From: Deltaproteobacteria bacterium
GTDB lineage: Bacteria; Myxococcota_A; UBA9042; DTJE01
Assembly: GCA_029547805.1 (NCBI GenBank)
Contig: JAKPOP010000012.1
Coordinates: forward strand, 1-64,000
DNA: 64,000 nt
Direction of reading: 5' to 3'
Of this stretch, positions 58,907 to 64,000 are shown in pieces. The position numbers and the translations under genes are program-made. Every line of letters starts with the position of its first letter. Positions within the stretch are counted from its first letter, which is position 1. The notes under the pieces were generated by a model, which had not been told where the DNA came from, made no database searches, and worked only from the letters and a program-made list of their open reading frames with translations.

Positions 58907-60520
58907 TCAGAAGGGAAGCCCGCCGCCGCCCAGGTTCACCGGGATGGTCGGGATCAGGAAGATGGCCTGGTCGCTGTCGGCCGGCGACTGGGAGTCCTCG
59001 ACCTTCGCCATGAAGAAGAAGCCGGTCAACTTGTAGTTCACGAAGGGGATGTTCAACTCGAAGACCAGGGAGGTGTCGGTGACCGACCCGGACAGGGTGC
59101 CGTCGTCAGCCAGCGTGAGGCCCTGGGGAATCCCGGCCTTGGGGATGAAGGTCGCCAGCATCGAGGGGAGCTGCTGCTCGGTCCAGTGATAGGGCTTCAC
59201 GCCGCCCTTGGCCTGCAACTGGGTCCGGTAGGGAATGGGGATTCCCTCCACGATCGTGATCAGCGGCAGGATCACCGCCTTGGTCAGGAAGAGGTTGATC
59301 ACCTGGTCCCCGATGATCTCCAGCGGGGCGATCTTGACCGTCAGGCGGAAGGGCTTCGCATCGATCCCGATGGGGTCGCCGACGTCCACCACCCGCACCG
59401 TGAAGTCGAAGTCCCCGTGGGCCGCCGGGGTGCCCAGGAGCAGGCCCGTCGAGTCCAGGCCAAGTCCGGCCGGAAGGCTCCCGGCCGTCACCATCCAGCC
59501 GTAGGGCTTCTGGCCGCCGACGGCGGTGAACTGGTACTGGTAGGCAGTGCCCTCCTCGGCGGCGGGCAGCGGGGACTTGCTGGTGATCGCGAGGTCCGAG
59601 GTGGCCCGGATCACGATGTCCAGCGGCTGGACTCGCATCAGGTCCTGGGTGTCGTGGACGGCGACCTGGAAGGCGAAGGTCCCGGCCCTGGTCGGGCGGC
59701 CGGTGATCTCCCCGTTGGTGCCGAGGGCCAGGCCGTCTGGCAGGGCGCCCGATTCCAGGGTCCAGGAGTACGGCGGGATGCCTCCCTTGGCCAGCAGGCT
59801 CGCCTGGTAGTCGGTCTGGATGGCCCCATCGGGGAGGTCCCGGGTCAGGATCTCCAGCGGCGCGATGGTGCAGGAGCCGTCCTGGCAGACCATCGGAGCC
59901 TCGCACTGGTCGTCGCTGAAGCAGTCGATGCACCGGCCCCGGAAGCAGATCTGCTGCTCCCCGCAGGGTTCCTCCTTCCAGGCGGGCGGGTCCCCCTGGC
60001 AGGTCAGCAGCGAGGTCTGGGTGCACTCGGTCTGGCCAGGGGTGCAGATCGTGGCGACGCAGCGTCCTCCCTGGCAGGTGTATCCGTCCTCGCAGGCGGT
60101 GGCCGGGCCGTAGCCGCTACCGTCCGGGAGGCAGACCTCCACGGCACCCTGATCGTTGCACCGGGCCACGTTCGGGGAACAGGTCGTGGGGGCCTGGCAT
60201 CCCTCGAGGGTGCAGGCCTTGCCCCCGGTGCAGGGCGTGACCTCGAAATCGGACCCGTCGGCCTTGCACCGCATGAAGTTCGACCCGAGGCACTGGGTCT
60301 GGCCGGGGCGGCACAGGGCGCCGTCCGGAAGCGGCACGTCCGGTTCGACCGGGACGTCCGGGCGGGAAACGTCTCCCGGAAGGTCGTCCACCGCCCCGTC
60401 GGGAACCACCCCGTCGACCCGTTGCAGGATGTCCAGTTCCCCGAGTCCCGGAACCTCCCCTCCTCCCTGGCAGCCCATCGCACCGATCAGCAGCAGTCCG
60501 TACCATCGACTCGTCTTCAT
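58907..60520 (-). CDS. Lipoprotein with Cys-rich modules and Ig-like repeats
   Basis: 537 residues. Lipobox AMGC, an acidic Pro/Asp/Val tether (about 25-70: PDVPVEPDVPLPDG), then five Cys-rich modules of about 30-40 residues (CRPGQTQCLGSNFMRC; CSPNVARCNDQGAVEVC). Three Ig/cadherin-like domains follow (about 225-320, 325-410 and 415-530), each with the phrase GGIPPYSW or GGQKPYGW and LPxGL, typical of putative Ig-like (He_PIG) repeats. This is a cell-surface protein of adhesive type. It is divergent from the PHP lipoprotein and shares a 224-bp promoter region with it. Confidence 0.8.
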   Translation of the reverse strand: MKTSRWYGLLLIGAMGCQGGGEVPGLGELDILQRVDGVVPDGAVDDLPGDVSRPDVPVEPDVPLPDGALCRPGQTQCLGSNFMRCKADGSDFEVTPCTGGKACTLEGCQAPTTCSPNVARCNDQGAVEVCLPDGSGYGPATACEDGYTCQGGRCVATICTPGQTECTQTSLLTCQGDPPAWKEEPCGEQQICFRGRCIDCFSDDQCEAPMVCQDGSCTIAPLEILTRDLPDGAIQTDYQASLLAKGGIPPYSWTLESGALPDGLALGTNGEITGRPTRAGTFAFQVAVHDTQDLMRVQPLDIVIRATSDLAITSKSPLPAAEEGTAYQYQFTAVGGQKPYGWMVTAGSLPAGLGLDSTGLLLGTPAAHGDFDFTVRVVDVGDPIGIDAKPFRLTVKIAPLEIIGDQVINLFLTKAVILPLITIVEGIPIPYRTQLQAKGGVKPYHWTEQQLPSMLATFIPKAGIPQGLTLADDGTLSGSVTDTSLVFELNIPFVNYKLTGFFFMAKVEDSQSPADSDQAIFLIPTIPVNLGGGGLPF

Positions 60521-60560
60521 TCACCGCTCCCTTCCATCGGAGGCTCGAAAGAAACGCTGC

Positions 60561-60567
60561 ATTCTAG
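60561..60567 (-). promoter_or_regulatory. -10 element (CTAGAAT) of the Cys/Ig lipoprotein gene
   Basis: Leftward CTAGAAT, 40 bp before the ATG at 60520; no clear -35. Confidence 0.4.
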
Positions 60568-60713
60568 GAAAAGGCCGGTCGTGTTGCACGGAATTTTTCG
60601 ACTCGAATCGGGTCCTTTCCGGCCCGGGCGCCGGTCCGGCGGGTGGGACCGCGCCCTCGGATCGAATCGCCTCCGGCGGTGTGCGCGCTGGTCCAGGAGG
60701 GCGACGGCGGTGA

Positions 60714-60719
60714 TACAAT
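60714..60719 (+). promoter_or_regulatory. -10 element (TACAAT) of the PHP lipoprotein gene
   Basis: TGATACAAT ending 25 bp before the ATG at 60745; no clear -35. Confidence 0.4.
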
Positions 60720-60744
60720 GCCCCGGGGCTTCCAGGAGGCAACG

Positions 60745-63567
60745 ATGAGAAGGCCCTTCCTCGCAGTGATCGGGGTCCTCGGTACCTGGGCCTGCACCGG
60801 CGGCCAGGTGGGGGGAGGCGACCCGGGACACGACCTGGCTCCCGATCCGGGATACACGGACACCGAGGACCTTTCGGGGGACCTGCCGCAGGATCCGTCG
60901 ATTTCCGATGACGGGCCGCAGGACACCGCACCGGGGGAGGTCCCGACGGACGAAGGGACCGATCCGGGACCGAGGCCCCTCTTGTCGGCTCGTCCGGCGA
61001 CTCGGGCTGCGGACCTGGTCCAGGGCCCCAATGCCTGGGGAGTGGCCGGCCGGGCCTTCGTGATGGAGAACTCGCGGGTGCGGCTCGTGATCCAGGACCG
61101 CACCGCGGCCCTGCACCTGGACCCCTACGGGGGTTCCCTGATCGACCTCGACCTGCAACGCGCTCCCGGGGAGGAGGGCCAGGACCATTTCCGGGAGGTC
61201 TTTCCCATCGTCGGGCTGCGGGCCGTGGTGCCTGATCGGGTCGAGGTGCTCAAGGACGGTTCCGACGGCCAGAGCGCGGTGATCCGGGTCACGGGCACCG
61301 ACGGTCCGACGGGCATCCTGCCCGACATCGACCCCCTGGCCTCGCCCCTGGGGGTCACGATCTTCACGGACTACGTGCTGACCCCGGACACGCCGTACGT
61401 CTGGATGCGAACCACCGTGGTGAACTCCGATCCGGGGGCCCCGATCCCCGACGTGATGGCCGGGGACTTCCTGGCTCTCGGTGGGGCGTCGTTCGTCTTC
61501 AGCATCGAGGGAGGCTTCACCGGCAATCCGTCGCGGATGCGGGCCATGGCAGGCGTCGCCGGGTCCATCGCCTACGCCTACGGAGTTCCCGACGACTCGT
61601 TCGACGTTCCGATGGTGGACTCGAATGGGACGCTGACGCTGGTGTCGGCAGCGATGACCATCCCGGCGAACGGCGGGCGGGTGTCCTTCGAACGCTTCCT
61701 GGCGGTCGGGGAGGACCTGGCCTCGGTCCTGGAGACCGTCGCCTCCCTGCGCAAGGAGACGATCCGGCACGTCTCCGGCGCGGTCCGCGACGTGGTGACG
61801 GGAGAGGAGGTTCCCGGGGCCCGGGTCACGGCCTTCCCGGAAGGGACGGGGACTCCCGAGGCGGGCGGCCATGCCCTGTCCCAGGCCCGCACGGGGTGGC
61901 GGGAGACGCCGGGGGGCTACCGGATGGCCTTGCCGCCCGGGCGCCACGACCTGGTCTTCGATGCCCCCGGTCGGCTCCGGGAGCGGAGGACCGTGGACCT
62001 CACCGGTGGCGATGTCACCCTGGATGTCGCCCTGGAGCCCCAGGCCATGCTCGGCATCGAGGCCCAGGAGGTGGACCAGGAGGGGACCCTGAAGGGGCAC
62101 ATCCCCGTGAAGGCCTCCCTGCTGTGCCTGGAGGACACCCCGGCTCCGTGGGGGGAGTTGGGGGACCGGGTGGGGCGGGGGCTGTGCGCCGTTCACTACA
62201 ACCCCGACGGGAAGGCCCTGGCCCAGCCGGTGATGCCGGGCCGGTATCGGGTGATCGTCTCCCGGGGACCCGAGTACGAACGCTTCGAGGAACCGGATCT
62301 GGTCATCGACCCGGGCCAGACGAAGTGGCTGGACGTGCGGCTCCTGCGGTCGGTCCAGACGCCGGGCTTCCTGTCAGCGGACCTGCACCAGCACACCATC
62401 GGCAGCATCGACGCCGAAATGACCCACGAGCAGAAGGTGATCGAGAACGCTGTGGAGAACGTGGAGATCGCCGGGTGCACCGACCACGACATGATGACCT
62501 CCTACCGTCCGGCCATCGATCGCCTGCGCTTGTGGGACTTCGTGACGGCCTACGATGGGGACGAGGTCTCGGTGAGCCTCGTGGCCCACTTCAACATCTT
62601 CACGCCCACCGGGAGCGTGCTGCAGACGGACCGGACCCCCGGGGACCTGCTGCCCGTTGTCGGCGCACAGTTCTATGCGAATCGTCCCATCGAGGAGACC
62701 CTGGCGGCGGCGCTCCAGATCCCGGGGGTCTCCCTGGTCCAGATGAACCATCCCCGAGACGGCCATGCCTATCTGTCCTGGCTCCGATGGGATCCGGTCC
62801 AGGGAAAGAGCCTGGATGACAAGACCCTCTTCACTCCGTGGCACCTGATCGAGGTGAAGGACTCCCTGGGGCAGCCCGAGGACTTCCTGGTCACGGCCGA
62901 TGCCACGATGTCCCAGATCGCCCGGAACTCTCCCGCCCGGGTCCCGGTGATGCGGGACTGGTTCTCGTTGCTGGCCCGGGGTCCGGTCACCGGGGTGGTC
63001 AACTCCGATGCCCACAACCGGAACGACGGCGTGGGCTATGGGCGCAACTGGGTTCGGGTCGGGACCGACCGTCCGGGCGACGTGGCCGTCGAGACGATCA
63101 CCAGGTCCCTCGCGGCCCAGAAGGTGGTCGCTGGCAATGGCATCTTCGTTCGGGTGCTCCACGAGGACAAGGACGCGATGGGGCTCGAGGAGCCCGTGGT
63201 GCCCCCGAACCGGGACGAGGTGGTCCTGCGGGTGGTGATCGAGGCCCCGACCTGGGTGGACGTGAACCAGTTGGAGGTCTATGCCGATGGACGTCCTCTG
63301 CCGGTGACCGAGGTGGCCGGGGTGCTGCTCCAGGATGTGCTGGTGCCCCCGGACCAGCACCTGCGGGTCCCGCTGCCCCTCTCGACGGGGATCCACTCCC
63401 CGACGACGCGGATGGACGCCCTGGTGCGCCTCTACCCGGACCGGGACACGTGGTACGTCTTCGTGGTCCGGGGGTCCGGCACCCTGTCCCCCGTGGGCCG
63501 GGGGACTCCCTTCGCCTTCACGAATCCGGTCTACGTGGATCTGGACGGCAACGGCTTCGGCGAGTGA
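60745..63567 (+). CDS. CehA-like PHP-domain lipoprotein
   Basis: 940 residues. Lipobox TWAC followed by an acidic Asp/Pro/Gly tether (about 25-75). A beta-rich region (about 85-345) resembles a galactose-mutarotase/carbohydrate-binding-like fold, then a carboxypeptidase-regulatory-like repeat (about 345-430: VSGAVRDVVTGEEVPGARVTAF). The PHP metallohydrolase domain (about 545-790) keeps the metal motifs SADLHQHT, GCTDHDM, MNHPRDG and NSDAHN, as in the CehA/McbA group. It should be a surface-exposed phosphoesterase or carbohydrate-acting hydrolase. CAGGAGGC precedes the ATG at 60745. Confidence 0.85.
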   Translation: MRRPFLAVIGVLGTWACTGGQVGGGDPGHDLAPDPGYTDTEDLSGDLPQDPSISDDGPQDTAPGEVPTDEGTDPGPRPLLSARPATRAADLVQGPNAWGVAGRAFVMENSRVRLVIQDRTAALHLDPYGGSLIDLDLQRAPGEEGQDHFREVFPIVGLRAVVPDRVEVLKDGSDGQSAVIRVTGTDGPTGILPDIDPLASPLGVTIFTDYVLTPDTPYVWMRTTVVNSDPGAPIPDVMAGDFLALGGASFVFSIEGGFTGNPSRMRAMAGVAGSIAYAYGVPDDSFDVPMVDSNGTLTLVSAAMTIPANGGRVSFERFLAVGEDLASVLETVASLRKETIRHVSGAVRDVVTGEEVPGARVTAFPEGTGTPEAGGHALSQARTGWRETPGGYRMALPPGRHDLVFDAPGRLRERRTVDLTGGDVTLDVALEPQAMLGIEAQEVDQEGTLKGHIPVKASLLCLEDTPAPWGELGDRVGRGLCAVHYNPDGKALAQPVMPGRYRVIVSRGPEYERFEEPDLVIDPGQTKWLDVRLLRSVQTPGFLSADLHQHTIGSIDAEMTHEQKVIENAVENVEIAGCTDHDMMTSYRPAIDRLRLWDFVTAYDGDEVSVSLVAHFNIFTPTGSVLQTDRTPGDLLPVVGAQFYANRPIEETLAAALQIPGVSLVQMNHPRDGHAYLSWLRWDPVQGKSLDDKTLFTPWHLIEVKDSLGQPEDFLVTADATMSQIARNSPARVPVMRDWFSLLARGPVTGVVNSDAHNRNDGVGYGRNWVRVGTDRPGDVAVETITRSLAAQKVVAGNGIFVRVLHEDKDAMGLEEPVVPPNRDEVVLRVVIEAPTWVDVNQLEVYADGRPLPVTEVAGVLLQDVLVPPDQHLRVPLPLSTGIHSPTTRMDALVRLYPDRDTWYVFVVRGSGTLSPVGRGTPFAFTNPVYVDLDGNGFGE

Positions 63568-63568
63568 T

Positions 63569-63584
63569 GGGGTCCTCGGACCCC
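63569..63584 (+). terminator. Hairpin after the PHP lipoprotein gene
   Basis: GGGGTCC-TC-GGACCCC (realistically a 6-bp stem with CTCG loop) one base past the stop codon. Position fits a terminator but no T-run follows. The remaining 230 bp to the sigma factor gene shows only a weak sigma54-like TGGCACG...TGGAA at 63766-63781. Confidence 0.4.
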
Positions 63585-63815
63585 GGGGGCGGTCTCCCCA
63601 GACCCCACCCGGTCCTCCCGTCGGGGCGACCGGCCTTCCCGTTCCTCGACGTTCCCTCGGTTGCGTCTTCCACCACCCGGGAGGAGGAACGGCGTCGCTG
63701 CCTTGGCGGAAGAATTCCTCGTCGTTGCGGCCGGTCCTCCCGGGCAGGGAGGCAGTCGGGGTGCCTGGCACGATTCTGGAACAGGCACTCGGGCATCCCA
63801 GGCCAGGAGGGTGCC

Positions 63816-64000
63816 GTGGAAGCCCGATGCACGCCGTGGTCCGAGGTGCAGCGCATCGCCCGGGAGTTCGCGCCCCGCTTTCACCAGGAGGCGGACCGGG
63901 AGGACGCGATGCAGGAGGGGGCAATCGGCCTGTTGGAGGCCAGCGCCCGGTATGACCCATCCCGGGGCAGCGCCCTGGAGACCTACGGGGCGCACCGGAT
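63816..64000 (+). CDS. Sigma-70 family sigma factor (C-terminus off the right edge)
   Basis: About 61 residues before the window ends. After VEARCTPWSEVQRIAREF comes DREDAMQEGAIGLLEASARYDPSRGSALETYGAHR, which is region 2 of sigma-70 factors: the core-binding DLxQEGxIGLLEA and the RYDPxRG-TY start of region 2.3. It is closest in style to FliA/WhiG-type or other group 3 factors, as region 1 is missing. GTG at 63816 has AGGAGG 5 bases upstream; an ATG (63827 region) is out of frame. Lineage within sigma-70 cannot be settled from this fragment. Confidence 0.85.
   Translation, partial: MEARCTPWSEVQRIAREFAPRFHQEADREDAMQEGAIGLLEASARYDPSRGSALETYGAHR

Noticed and set aside
63766-63781. Sigma54 promoter before the sigma factor gene
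   Set aside because: TGGCACG...TGGAA matches the -24 part well, but the -12 part has GA in place of the essential GC, so it is only mentioned.

Overview
The window is about 64 kb of very GC-rich bacterial DNA with dense coding, strong GGAGG ribosome sites and almost no gaps (no gene-free stretch exceeds 300 bp). The gene content points to a Myxococcota or related former-Deltaproteobacteria lineage: lipoproteins with long Asp/Pro/Gly tethers, a Cys-rich repeat surface protein, an MJ0042/GYF/TonB-type (AgmX/GltJ-like) protein next to outer-membrane beta-barrels, several FHA proteins, a Ser/Thr kinase fused to an AAA-type ATPase and helical repeats, DUF4388/J-domain/TPR architecture, tandem PilZ-like domains and a MYXO-CTERM-like tail. 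Lineage is inferred from this style only. No rRNA, tRNA, CRISPR array, transposase or phage gene was found.

Layout. 1-3.7 kb: a truncated DUF4397-type lipoprotein, a Ca2+/Na+ antiporter, an alpha/beta-hydrolase lipoprotein and a small unknown protein, all leftward. 3.8-15.5 kb: a tight rightward operon for anaerobic purine/urate-type catabolism (DPD-like flavin/Fe-S oxidoreductase, SsnA, YgeY, a threonine-synthase-like PLP enzyme, molybdenum hydroxylase large and Fe-S subunits, YgeW, a second PLP enzyme). 15.5-20.3 kb: an FHA protein and a giant kinase/ATPase with their own promoter, lying between the operon and a MocA-like molybdenum cofactor nucleotidyltransferase (20.4-21.0 kb); a 20-bp direct repeat brackets this block, which suggests it was inserted into the operon.

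21-30 kb: a Cys-rich repeat lipoprotein, TetR regulator, SagB-type nitroreductase, GH18 protein with a C-terminal sorting-like signal, M50 protease and a PAS sensor. 30-38 kb: RsmB, an LPG-flippase-like membrane protein, a divergent radical SAM protein, a membrane-anchored unknown and MetH. 39-43 kb: a DUF4388/J-domain/TPR protein, a stand-alone RAM domain, an EutN/CcmL microcompartment vertex protein, an ACT protein with an EutQ-like N-terminus and a UPF0210 (PFL-fold) protein. 43-51 kb: two FHA proteins, outer-membrane and envelope proteins, a family-39-type glycosyltransferase and a PilZ-like protein. 51-64 kb: an SF2 helicase, the GltJ-like protein with two outer-membrane beta-barrels, an exported HhH protein, HutI, Ddl, a Cys-rich/Ig lipoprotein, a CehA-like PHP lipoprotein and the start of a sigma factor cut by the window end.

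The most system-like regions are the purine operon with its unusual enzyme set and inserted signalling module, the EutN-ACT-UPF0210 cluster (a possible minimal shell-linked pathway) and the GltJ-like trans-envelope trio. Promoter sequences readable by eye include several TTGAnn-N16-18-TAnnnT pairs, a recurring GTAGAAT element and three probable leaderless genes.
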